From SIG480 sp045586595 (GTDB lineage: Bacteria; Bacillota; Clostridia; Oscillospirales; JAAYXM01), in contig JAZNAQ010000015.1 of NCBI GenBank assembly GCA_045586595.1, positions 1 to 49,799 of the forward strand: a DNA stretch of 49,799 nucleotides, read 5' to 3'. A program made the position numbers and the translations under genes. Positions 9,755 through 16,844 of the stretch are shown piece after piece. Under the pieces are notes generated by a model that saw nothing but the letters and a program-made list of their open reading frames with translations, searched no databases and was not told where the DNA came from. Within the stretch, counting starts at the first letter, position 1. The number at the start of each line of letters is the position of its first letter.

Positions 9755-12016
9755 TTATCCGGATATTCCCTCCGATACGCCGTCGATGTCATAGAACTCA
9801 ACCGATACGACTGTACCGCGATTTAACATTGTTCCTTCAGCGTATTGCTGTTTTGTAGCACCTATGGCAGATGAGCGTGAATCCACCGCTCCGTTTGCCT
9901 TCATATACAGCCCCGCATTGGTTATGACTTTGTTTGCCGACTCAGGCGTCATCCCGATTACATTAGGCATAGCCACCTTTTCAGCCTCTGCCTTTCCACC
10001 CATGTATACAACAATAGTTGAGTTTTTGGGGATTTTTGAGCCCTCTGCAGGTATCTGGTCGGTGCATGTGTTGCCGTCTCCGACAGTCTTTATTGTGAAC
10101 GAAGAATAGTTGAAGTTTGTGCTGAGAAGTTTGTTTACGCTTTCGGTTGTTCCACCGATTAGATTAGGCATTGTAACCTCTGCACCAATAAGCTCATCTG
10201 CCGTATATGTAGGCTCAAAACCAAGGTACGGAAGAATCTCAGCGAACACCTTTCCTGCAACAGGCGCCGCAAGCTGGCTGCCCTCAAGATATATCCCTCT
10301 CGGAGTATCAAGCATTACAAGTATTGCAATTTCGGGGTTCTCCATTGGTGCAACGCCAAAGAACGATGCTATATATTTCTTACCCTCTTCAGCTGTATAT
10401 TCATCAACCTTTTCTGATGTACCAGTCTTTCCGCCTATTCGGTAGCCGGATACACGCGCATTCTTACCTGTACCCGTAGATACAGTTTCTTCAATCGAAG
10501 AATTTATAAAGTCAGAGGTCTTTTCTGATACTATCTGGCGCACAACCTCCGGCTCATTTTTCTCAATTACTATTCCGTTATCGTCTACTATTTCCTTGAC
10601 GATATGCGGCTTCATGAGCTTGCCGTCATTTACAACTGCACCTACAGCGCATACCATCTGCATAGGAGTTACCTTAAAGGTCTGTCCGAATGATGCAACA
10701 GCAAGGCTGACCTTATTGTTGGGGTTTTTAAAGCTCTCTTCACTGAAGAAATAGCCATTTGCCTCACCCACGAGGTCAACTCCGGTTTTTCCGAGAAGGC
10801 CGAAGCCTTCGCAGTAATCATAGAACTTCTCGTTTCCTACCTTTGAGACAATGTTCATCAGCGCACAGTTACACGACTTTTCAAGTGCCTGTGAGAGGTT
10901 TACATTGCCGTGACCCGTTCGTTTCCAGCAGTGGATAATACGGTCTGCCACTCTGAGCCCGCCCGGGCAGTTGAAGGTTGACCTTTCGTTTACTACACCC
11001 TCTTCATAGCCCATTGCGACGGTAAGTATTTTAAATACCGAACCGGGCTCATACGCATCTGAAATGAATTTATTTCTCCACGCTGCCTGAAGCTCATTTG
11101 AGCGCACAGATGATTTTTCCGCCTCACCTGCTGCCTCTATGCGTTTTAAGGCTTCCGGGTCTGTAATCTCAAACGGGGCGTTGAGGTCAAAGTCGCCGTA
11201 AGTTGCCATCGCGAGAATCTCGCCCGTCTTGATGTTGTACACAATCCCCGCACCGCGGTTTTCAATCTTACCGTCAATTACCGCAGTCTGAAGATGGTTC
11301 TCAAGAACCTGCTGTATTGTTTCGTCAATCGTGAGAACTATGTTCTGCCCGTTCTGAGCGTCATAATATTCTTCGTATTGAAACGGCATCTCCGTTCCCC
11401 TTGCGTTTTTTGCTGCAATTACCCTGCCCGGCATGCCCTTGAGGATATTCTCATACTTCATTTCGATGCCGAAAAGGCCTGTATTGTCATCTCCGCAAAA
11501 GCCAATTACCTGTGATGCGAAACTCCCGTACGGGTAATAGCGTTTTGTGTCCTCGGCAAGATGTATCCCGGAAACCTTGTGTTCTTTTATTTCCTTGCGC
11601 AGCTTTGTCGCTGTATCTATATCAATTTTTTTCTTTATTACCTGATAGTAGCTTTTTTTGTTTTGTGTCTTTGCCAAAACATCTTCATACTCAAGTTCAA
11701 GAGTCTCTGACAATATCTTTGCAACAGTCTCTGCCTCTTCATCGTCATCAAACTCAGCAGGAGATATGAACACAGTTTCTGCAGTTGCGCTGACTGCAAT
11801 TTCTTTCATATTTCTGTCATAAATAACACCGCGCTTGGGGGTTATTATGGTGTCTCTTGTCTGTTGTTCTATCGCCTTCGCCTGATATGTCTTGTAGTCA
11901 ATGAGCTGAATTTTGACAAGAGCGCCCGCGAGGGGGATAAATCCGACAAGAACGCATAGAACCATACACATTATTATTCTGTTAAGTATCTTATTGGACG
12001 GACCTTTTCTTGCCAT
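9755..12016 (-). CDS. Class B penicillin-binding protein with two PASTA domains (FtsI/SpoVD type)
   Basis: Septal transpeptidase that cross-links peptidoglycan with FtsW. The 753-residue product has an N-terminal membrane anchor (about residues 10-35), a PBP dimerisation domain, and a transpeptidase domain with SVFK (active-site Ser at about 326), SCN, and KTGTSE (Lys at about 530). Two C-terminal PASTA repeats follow, starting VTMPNLIGGTTESVNKL and VAMPNVIGMTPESANKV. I chose the ATG at 12016 (MARKGPSNK); the frame extends 13 codons upstream without a good ribosome site. Two PASTA repeats fit both vegetative PBP2B/FtsI and the sporulation protein SpoVD. The location after ftsL in the main division cluster favours the vegetative role, but the distinction is inferred. 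Confidence 0.9.
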   Translation of the reverse strand: MARKGPSNKILNRIIMCMVLCVLVGFIPLAGALVKIQLIDYKTYQAKAIEQQTRDTIITPKRGVIYDRNMKEIAVSATAETVFISPAEFDDDEEAETVAKILSETLELEYEDVLAKTQNKKSYYQVIKKKIDIDTATKLRKEIKEHKVSGIHLAEDTKRYYPYGSFASQVIGFCGDDNTGLFGIEMKYENILKGMPGRVIAAKNARGTEMPFQYEEYYDAQNGQNIVLTIDETIQQVLENHLQTAVIDGKIENRGAGIVYNIKTGEILAMATYGDFDLNAPFEITDPEALKRIEAAGEAEKSSVRSNELQAAWRNKFISDAYEPGSVFKILTVAMGYEEGVVNERSTFNCPGGLRVADRIIHCWKRTGHGNVNLSQALEKSCNCALMNIVSKVGNEKFYDYCEGFGLLGKTGVDLVGEANGYFFSEESFKNPNNKVSLAVASFGQTFKVTPMQMVCAVGAVVNDGKLMKPHIVKEIVDDNGIVIEKNEPEVVRQIVSEKTSDFINSSIEETVSTGTGKNARVSGYRIGGKTGTSEKVDEYTAEEGKKYIASFFGVAPMENPEIAILVMLDTPRGIYLEGSQLAAPVAGKVFAEILPYLGFEPTYTADELIGAEVTMPNLIGGTTESVNKLLSTNFNYSSFTIKTVGDGNTCTDQIPAEGSKIPKNSTIVVYMGGKAEAEKVAMPNVIGMTPESANKVITNAGLYMKANGAVDSRSSAIGATKQQYAEGTMLNRGTVVSVEFYDIDGVSEGISG

Positions 12017-12042
12017 ATAATCACCCCAAGTATAGTAACAAT

Positions 12043-12069
12043 GCGGAGAATGCAAATAACAAACTCCGC
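12043..12069. repeat. Short inverted repeat upstream of the PBP gene
   Basis: GCGGAG (12043-12048) and CTCCGC (12064-12069) form a 6-base-pair stem with a 15-base loop in the 104-base gap between ftsL and the PBP gene, ending 26 bases before the PBP start. It could be a leader hairpin or an operator; no T-tract follows on either strand, so it is not a terminator. Confidence 0.3.
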
Positions 12070-12120
12070 CTACAGTTCTCTGTCATAATTTATATTATTT
12101 CTAGAGATTCGATATTACTG

Positions 12121-12618
12121 TCAATTTATATATTCAATGATAGTGGAAAAGCCCTTAGCAAGACCCGCAACGAGCTTTGAGCCTTCCTGTTGCTTCTCCG
12201 CCCCAAACTCAAAGCGGTCGCCACCCGAGGTCGAGACATAGGTTATCTGTGATTTGTCTATCTTGCTCATACCGAGCTTTGTAGTCGCCCAGTCGCGTAT
12301 CTGAAGCACGCCCATGCGCTGATTCCGGCTGACCTCAAGCATCTGGATTTCTTCACGCAGATTCTCAAGTTCTGCACGTCTTTGTCTGTTGATGTCAGAG
12401 ACTTCTGTTAGATTTACATATGAATAAAGAAGTGCTATGAGCATAAGAAATACAACCGCACCGCAAAAAACCGAAAACGCGCTTACCCCAGATTTGGCTT
12501 TAGTACGGTTCTTGGCTTTTGTTGCTGAGCGCTCCTTCTCAATCTGCTCTTTTACTATTGACCTGCGGTCAAATCTGGATAGGTCGTATGCGACCCTTTT
12601 TTCTACAGCAGCTTGCAT
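12121..12618 (-). CDS. ftsL: FtsL-like division protein
   Basis: The 165-residue product has the FtsL layout: a basic cytoplasmic N terminus (about 1-45), one membrane segment (about 46-69), and an extracytoplasmic heptad-rich coiled coil (DINRQRRAELENLREEIQMLEVSRNQRMGVLQIRDWATTKLGM). FtsL sequences are poorly conserved, so the call rests on this architecture and on the position between rsmH and the division PBP, where ftsL is found in most bacteria. It is expected to pair with FtsQ/DivIB and a DivIC-type partner. The C-terminal 30 residues are extra and unremarkable. Confidence 0.75.
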   Translation of the reverse strand: MQAAVEKRVAYDLSRFDRRSIVKEQIEKERSATKAKNRTKAKSGVSAFSVFCGAVVFLMLIALLYSYVNLTEVSDINRQRRAELENLREEIQMLEVSRNQRMGVLQIRDWATTKLGMSKIDKSQITYVSTSGGDRFEFGAEKQQEGSKLVAGLAKGFSTIIEYIN

Positions 12619-12635
12619 TTCTTTTTCCTTTCATA

Positions 12636-13553
12636 TTACAGTCGTTCAGCAACCCGGACTTTCGCCGAGCGCGAGCGCGGATTTTTTGATATTTCATCTT
12701 CGCTCGGAAGAATCGGTTTGTTTGATATCACCTTAAGCGTAGGCACTTTACCGCATACACAAACAGGAATTGACGGTGGGCATGTGCACGGCTTTTCGGC
12801 AGTGCGAAATGCACGTTTTACAAGCCTGTCCTCAAGAGAGTGAAACGTAATTATTACCGCTCGCCCTCCCGTTTTAAGCATCTGCGGCAAGGACAAAAGA
12901 AACCGCTCAATTTCTCTGAGTTCATCGTTAACCGCAATGCGAAGCCCTTGAAAGCTTCTTTTAGCCGGGTGTTGTTTCTCTCGTAGTGCAGCTGCAGGCA
13001 TAGCAGACTTTATAATCTCAACAAGCTGTGCCGTTGATGTCAGCTCGCATTTTTCGCGTTCTCTCACTATCGCGGAGGCTATCTTTGACGAATACCGCTC
13101 TTCTCCGTACTCAGAAAGAATCCTTCGTATTTCATCAAAGCTTGCATCGTTTACAATATCTCGAGCAGTAAGCTTTTGGGCCCTGTCCATCCTCATATCG
13201 AGCGGACCGTCAGCCATATATGAAAAGCCACGTTCGGCTTCATCAAGCTGAGGTGACGAAACACCGAGGTCAAGAAGTATTCCGTCCACCTTTTCAGATA
13301 CCAAATCAGGTATATCGCAAAAATCGCCTTTGATAAAATCTACGTTGTTAAATTCAGAAAAGGTCTCACGGCCATATTCAATGGCGCTTATATCACGGTC
13401 TATACATATCAGACGCCCGTTTGGCACACGTCGAGCTATTTCGCGCGAATGACCGCCACGCCCGAAGGTGCCGTCTATATATCTACCGTCAGGCTTTATA
13501 TTGAGCATTTCTATACACTCAGAGAGCATTACGGGAAAATGTAGCTCTCCCAT
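12636..13553 (-). CDS. rsmH: 16S rRNA (cytosine-1402-N4)-methyltransferase RsmH
   Basis: RsmH (MraW) methylates N4 of C1402 in the 16S rRNA decoding site. The 305-residue product has the SAM-binding motif DGTFGRGGHSREI, the motif DGILLDLGVSSPQLDEAERGFSY, and FQGLRIAVNDELREIERFL, all diagnostic. I chose the ATG at 13553 (MGELHFPVMLSEC), one base after the mraZ stop, which matches the family's usual N terminus; the open frame runs 25 codons further into mraZ. It is the second gene of the dcw cluster. Confidence 0.96.
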   Translation of the reverse strand: MGELHFPVMLSECIEMLNIKPDGRYIDGTFGRGGHSREIARRVPNGRLICIDRDISAIEYGRETFSEFNNVDFIKGDFCDIPDLVSEKVDGILLDLGVSSPQLDEAERGFSYMADGPLDMRMDRAQKLTARDIVNDASFDEIRRILSEYGEERYSSKIASAIVREREKCELTSTAQLVEIIKSAMPAAALREKQHPAKRSFQGLRIAVNDELREIERFLLSLPQMLKTGGRAVIITFHSLEDRLVKRAFRTAEKPCTCPPSIPVCVCGKVPTLKVISNKPILPSEDEISKNPRSRSAKVRVAERL

Positions 13554-13554
13554 G

Positions 13555-13965
13555 TTATATACCCGCCTCATCCATAACATCGGCAATATAATCAGGTGTA
13601 AGGTTCTGAGCATTCCACTCAGTTTCATCCCATATTTCTATATGGTCAATCATGCCGACAATAACAAGATTTTTACTCAAACTTGCATATTCGCGGAGTT
13701 TTTGAGGCACAAGAACTCTGCCCTGCCCATCAAGCTCCATATCCTGAGATGGAGCCACAAAAAAGAGCTGAAGCTCGCGTGATTTGCGAGTAGGCAGAGA
13801 TTTTATTTTCTCTTCAAAAAGGTTCCACTCCGAGAGCGGATATGCCGCAAGGCATTTGCCAAGACCTTTTGTAAGGACGAAGCTGCACCCAAGCTCCGTA
13901 CGGAATTTTGACGGAATAAACAGCCTTCCTTTTTCATCTATAACGTGTGCGTACTCGCCTCTCAC
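13555..13965 (-). CDS. mraZ: MraZ, transcriptional regulator of the dcw cluster
   Basis: MraZ is an AbrB-like DNA-binding protein that forms rings and represses the mra promoter in E. coli. The 136-residue product has two SpoVT-AbrB-type repeats, each with the family motif (DEKGRLFIPSKFR in the first and DGQGRVLVPQKLREYA in the second). I chose the GTG start at 13965 because GGAGGTGAG lies 3 bases before it and the protein then begins (V/M)RGEYAHVIDEKGR as in other MraZ. The frame upstream of it contains the promoter and operator and is not coding. It is the first gene of the cluster. Confidence 0.94.
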   Translation of the reverse strand: MRGEYAHVIDEKGRLFIPSKFRTELGCSFVLTKGLGKCLAAYPLSEWNLFEEKIKSLPTRKSRELQLFFVAPSQDMELDGQGRVLVPQKLREYASLSKNLVIVGMIDHIEIWDETEWNAQNLTPDYIADVMDEAGI

Positions 13966-13983
13966 AGCCTCACCTCCACTCTT

Positions 13984-14000
13984 AAACCACTTTGCACCAC
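13984..14000 (-). promoter_or_regulatory. Putative MraZ operator, arm 1 (mraZ leader)
   Basis: On the minus strand this reads GTGGTGCAAAGTGGTTT, two GTGGT pentamers separated by 5 bases. In E. coli MraZ binds TGGGN pentamers separated by 5 bases in the leader between promoter and mraZ; the layout and position here are the same, with a related core. It lies directly after the predicted transcription start (about 14005) and before the GGAGG site. Confidence 0.6.
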
Positions 14001-14011
14001 CATGTATTTCT

Positions 14012-14040
14012 ATTATAAACATAACAAACACAAAAATCAA
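14012..14040 (-). promoter_or_regulatory. mraZ promoter (sigma-A type)
   Basis: On the minus strand TTGATT (14040-14035), a 17-base spacer and a perfect TATAAT (14017-14012) are visible. Transcription would start near 14005, giving a leader of about 40 bases that contains the putative MraZ operator. This is the likely main promoter of the dcw cluster. Confidence 0.75.
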
Positions 14041-14144
14041 TACCTATTTTAAAATTTTATTACATTTTTTCATGTTTTTTTGTAATCATACTGAAACATC
14101 GTGAGGTTTTCCACAGTTTCACAAGTTTTATCCACAGAAAAGCA

Positions 14145-14161
14145 GTGGTGCAAAGTGGTTT
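14145..14161 (+). promoter_or_regulatory. Putative MraZ operator, arm 2 (facing the alarmone gene)
   Basis: The plus strand carries the same 17 bases as arm 1, GTGGTGCAAAGTGGTTT, exactly matched and in opposite orientation, with its start 145 bases from the start of arm 1. It lies about 60 bases before a possible -35 element of the plus-strand gene. An exact 17-base match in an intergenic region is not expected by chance, so the two arms are likely bound by one protein. Confidence 0.55.
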
Positions 14162-14219
14162 GATATGACAAAGCACATCCAAGCAAACCATTTTCAGGCC
14201 AAAATTTACATCTTATTCA

Positions 14220-14248
14220 TTGACTTTTCCACATCGCAATGATAACTT
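14220..14248 (+). promoter_or_regulatory. Possible promoter of the alarmone synthetase gene
   Basis: TTGACT (14220-14225) is a good -35 element, but the -10 region is poor: TAACTT at 17 bases or GATAAC at 15 bases. It overlaps a TTTTCCACA sequence at 14225-14233. The true start may differ. Confidence 0.3.
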
Positions 14249-14301
14249 ATATAGTGGAAAATAGCAAAACCCAGAACACATGTGACCAACGGAGGCAGCC
14301 T

Positions 14302-14991
14302 ATGAGTTCACCAATTTACAGCATTAACGAAAACGACAAAAAGTTGCTTCAAAGTTTTTTTAGCAATAACGAAAAAGCATTTGAAATGCACCAAACCATA
14401 GAGAGTTTCGCAAAACTCATGGCTTATTATAAATGTGCAATGATGGAAGTAGAAACCAAATTCAACGTATTAAACGAAGAATTCTCATTACAATATGACC
14501 GCAATCCGATAAGCGGAATAAAAAGCCGATTGAAGCGACTCGACAGCATTGTACAAAAACTGATCAATGATAAAAAGCCGCTTTCTCTCGCATCTGTAGA
14601 AGAAAACCTCAACGATGTGGCAGGAATTCGGGTTGTATGTTCATTCGTCCACGATGTATATATGTTAGCAGACGCGCTGCTTTCTCAAGATGATGTTACT
14701 CTTATAAAAATGAAAGACTACATAAAAAGCCCGAAAGAAAATGGCTACAGAAGCCTTCACCTAATCATTTCAATACCAATTTTTCTTCTTCATGAGAAGA
14801 AAAAAATGAAAGTCGAAATTCAACTTCGGACAATAGCAATGGACTCATGGGCGGCTTTGGAGCACCAACTTAAATACAAAAAAGAAACAGTGTTTACAGA
14901 TGAAATGGTAAGAGACCTGTTTCTCTGCTCACAACTCAGCACAGAACTCGACCTGCGAATGGACAAACTCCGCAAAGAAACTGGTATATAG
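14302..14991 (+). CDS. Small alarmone synthetase (RelA/SpoT synthetase domain only)
   Basis: Single-domain GTP pyrophosphokinase that makes (p)ppGpp from GTP/GDP and ATP, like RelQ/YjbM. The 229-residue product shows the synthetase motifs in order: GIKSRLKRLDSI, LNDVAGIRVVC, DYIKSPKENGYRSLHLI and VEIQLRTIAMDSWAALEHQLKYK. There is no HD hydrolase, TGS or ACT domain, so it can only synthesise. I chose the ATG at 14302 because GGAGG lies 6 bases upstream; the frame starting at 14239 has no such site. It is divergent from mraZ, shares its regulatory gap, and ends at a strong terminator. Assignment to RelQ rather than RelP is not certain. Confidence 0.92.
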   Translation: MSSPIYSINENDKKLLQSFFSNNEKAFEMHQTIESFAKLMAYYKCAMMEVETKFNVLNEEFSLQYDRNPISGIKSRLKRLDSIVQKLINDKKPLSLASVEENLNDVAGIRVVCSFVHDVYMLADALLSQDDVTLIKMKDYIKSPKENGYRSLHLIISIPIFLLHEKKKMKVEIQLRTIAMDSWAALEHQLKYKKETVFTDEMVRDLFLCSQLSTELDLRMDKLRKETGI

Positions 14992-14992
14992 C

Positions 14993-15026
14993 AAAAACCG
15001 CGATGTGTTTTCACATCGCGGTTTTT
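14993..15026. terminator. Terminator of the alarmone synthetase gene
   Basis: A 15-base-pair perfect stem (14993-15007 with 15012-15026, core ACCGCGATGTG) with a TTTT loop and T-run lies directly after the stop codon. The flanking A- and T-tracts make it usable in both directions, so it may also back up the nagB terminator. Confidence 0.9.
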
Positions 15027-15033
15027 TGATAAA

Positions 15034-15066
15034 AAACACGGAAGACGAAAAACTCTTCCGCGTTTT
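15034..15066 (-). terminator. Terminator of the nagB-family gene
   Basis: On the minus strand CGCGGAAGA, an 8-base loop and TCTTCCGTG form a stem of about ten pairs followed by TTTTTT, shortly after the stop at 15078. Confidence 0.75.
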
Positions 15067-15077
15067 GTGTTTTTTAA

Positions 15078-15845
15078 TTAGTCTACGAGAGCTGCGCTAT
15101 CGGGCTCGATGTAGAGTGTAGCGTTATCATGTGTGCGAAGAATTGTTGCCGGGCACTTCTCGTTAATCTCTGTGTTGTAGATTGTGTCATGTACAGCCTG
15201 AGCCTTAGTTGCAGCCGGAACCATGCAGAAAACATATGTCGGGCGCATAAGAGCCGGAACTGTGAGAGAAAGCGCATGTGTCGGAACATCATCAATCTTC
15301 TCAAAGCAGCCGTCGTTTACCTGCTGATTGCGGCAAACCTGGTCGAGCTGAACAACCTTAACGAGCTTCGGGTCGTTAAAGTCAGCAACAGGCGGGTCAT
15401 TAAATGCGATATGACCGTTCTCACCGATACCCATGCAAACAATATCTGTCGGGTTATCAGCAAGAAGCTTCGAGTAACGCTCGCACTCTGCCTCAGGGTC
15501 CTTAGCAGAGCAATCAAGATAGTTTACAGACTTAAACGGAACCTGGCCAAAAAGTCTGTCACGGAGGAAGTTACCGAAGCCCTGCGGTGCATCAGCAGAA
15601 AGGCCTATGTACTCATCCATATGGAATGCATTGATGCGTGTGTAGTCAATGCTCTTGTCATTCTTAAGAGTTTCGAGGAACTCGTTCTGTGACGGAGCAG
15701 CAGCGAAAATCATGTTGATTTCGTCTTTCTCTGCAAGAAGTTTTTTAATTGTAGCTACAACATCAGCAGCAGCAACAGCGCCGAGCTCAGCGCGAGACTC
15801 GCACTTCTTAACCAACATTTTGTCTACTTTCATTTCTTTGACCAT
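15078..15845 (-). CDS. nagB: NagB-family glucosamine-6-phosphate deaminase/isomerase, divergent
   Basis: Members convert glucosamine-6-phosphate to fructose-6-phosphate and ammonia. The 255-residue product keeps FHMDEYIGL (catalytic Asp) and GIGENGHIAFNDP (the ring-opening His), and the C-terminal domain of the family. Two things are unusual: the phosphate-binding loop, normally close to GLPTGSTP, reads MIFAAAPSQNEF, and the Glu of the usual FNEP is Asp. It may be a paralogue with another sugar-phosphate substrate. I chose the ATG at 15845 (AGGAG 9 bases upstream) over an in-frame TTG three codons earlier. It stands alone with its own promoter and terminator, converging with the alarmone synthetase gene. 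Confidence 0.8.
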   Translation of the reverse strand: MVKEMKVDKMLVKKCESRAELGAVAAADVVATIKKLLAEKDEINMIFAAAPSQNEFLETLKNDKSIDYTRINAFHMDEYIGLSADAPQGFGNFLRDRLFGQVPFKSVNYLDCSAKDPEAECERYSKLLADNPTDIVCMGIGENGHIAFNDPPVADFNDPKLVKVVQLDQVCRNQQVNDGCFEKIDDVPTHALSLTVPALMRPTYVFCMVPAATKAQAVHDTIYNTEINEKCPATILRTHDNATLYIEPDSAALVD

Positions 15846-15883
15846 TTGTTTCAACTCCTAATATATTTTAGTCATTATTTACT

Positions 15884-15912
15884 ATAATATATGCAAATTG
15901 CGCCAATGTCAA
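15884..15912 (-). promoter_or_regulatory. Promoter of the nagB-family gene (sigma-A type)
   Basis: On the minus strand a perfect TTGACA (15912-15907), a 17-base spacer and TATTAT (15889-15884) precede the gene by about 40 bases. Confidence 0.7.
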
Positions 15913-15938
15913 GTTCAAACTTGCATTTTTACATATTT

Positions 15939-16841
15939 TTAAGCGTCAAGTGATACCCATGTGCATCGTCTTACCCGAGAGGCATCTACAGGCTTTACGA
16001 GAAAGACATCAGAATACGCGCCCTTAAGATACCTTCTTGCGGCTTCCGCACCGTCTTTCCGGTCAAAAATCCCGAACACAGCGCTCCCGCTACCCGTCAT
16101 TGCTGCTGCAAGTGCCCCACTTTCAAGCAGAATCCCTTTAATTTTTGAAACATCCGGAATTTCTGCGGAAACCGGTAGTTCAAACACATTATATACAGCA
16201 TCAGATATGGCCGTTAGGTCTCCGCGCTCTATAGCGCGAACCATCGCCTTGGTATCGGGATGTTTAGGTATCGGCTTGTTGTCAATTTCTTCAAACACAG
16301 CCTTTGTAGACATTCCTCTGCGAGGTTTCGCAACCACTATAAAACAGTCGCAAAGAGGAGAAATCTCCGTCAGGTCTTCTCCTCGAGCCCGAGCCACAGA
16401 CGTTCCTCCCACAAGGCAAAACGGGATATCCGCTCCAACGCTGACACCAATCTCACATAGCTCATTATCAGTAAGCGGAAAACCGTTAAGCTCATTCAGC
16501 AACCGCAGCACCGCCGCCCCATCAGCGCTACCGCCCGCCATACCGGCGCTCGACGGTATGCGTTTTTCAACAGCAATATGAACGCCACCACAGTCAATAC
16601 CCGTCGCCGTCATAAAGGCGCGTGCAGCTTTGACAACAATATTCCTGTCATCATTAGGAATATGTCTAACATTCGAAATCGCCGTCACGTCGCCGCCACA
16701 ACCAATCCTTACAGCAATAGAGTCATGTAGTGATATGCTTTGCATTATCATTTCAAGGTCATGATACCCGTCTTCACGACGCGAAAGTACGTCAAGAGTC
16801 AGATTAAGCTTTGCATACGCCTTTGCAAATCCATATTTCAT
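15939..16841 (-). CDS. ispE: IspE, 4-diphosphocytidyl-2-C-methyl-D-erythritol kinase
   Basis: IspE phosphorylates CDP-methylerythritol in the non-mevalonate (MEP) isoprenoid pathway, which supplies undecaprenyl phosphate for wall synthesis. The 300-residue GHMP kinase shows the N-terminal KAYAKLNLTLDVLSRREDGYHDLEMIMQ region, the ATP-binding loop PSSAGMAGGSADGAA at about residues 94-108, and the C-terminal GHMP motif MTGSGSAVFGIF. The ATG lies 3 bases after the stop of the DUF362 gene, so it is the last gene of an operon with that gene, an aminotransferase and an Lrp regulator. Confidence 0.95.
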   Translation of the reverse strand: MKYGFAKAYAKLNLTLDVLSRREDGYHDLEMIMQSISLHDSIAVRIGCGGDVTAISNVRHIPNDDRNIVVKAARAFMTATGIDCGGVHIAVEKRIPSSAGMAGGSADGAAVLRLLNELNGFPLTDNELCEIGVSVGADIPFCLVGGTSVARARGEDLTEISPLCDCFIVVAKPRRGMSTKAVFEEIDNKPIPKHPDTKAMVRAIERGDLTAISDAVYNVFELPVSAEIPDVSKIKGILLESGALAAAMTGSGSAVFGIFDRKDGAEAARRYLKGAYSDVFLVKPVDASRVRRCTWVSLDA

Positions 16842-16844
16842 ACG

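Larger units (their letters stand above)
13966..14301. promoter_or_regulatory. Divergent regulatory gap between mraZ and the alarmone synthetase gene
   Basis: This 336-base gap has no gene. From left to right it holds the mraZ ribosome site, one arm of an inverted repeat, the mraZ promoter (14012-14040), an AT-rich stretch, three TTWTCCACA sequences (14107-14115, 14128-14136, 14225-14233), the second repeat arm (14145-14161), and a possible promoter and GGAGG for the plus-strand gene. The separate entries give details. Confidence 0.8.

Noticed and set aside
13966..14040. Longer mraZ reading frame with 25 extra N-terminal codons
   Set aside because: The extension contains the promoter -10 region and operator, and it is not part of the MraZ family; the GTG with GGAGGTGAG fits better.
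14107..14233. Replication origin suggested by three DnaA-box-like sites
   Set aside because: No dnaA, dnaN, gyrase or rpmH nearby, no AT-rich unwinding repeat array, and the gap is a divergent promoter region. Kept only as a regulatory finding.
15961..16581. Plus-strand reading frame of 206 codons opposite ispE
   Set aside because: It is an antisense shadow of a well-supported gene, with no ribosome site.
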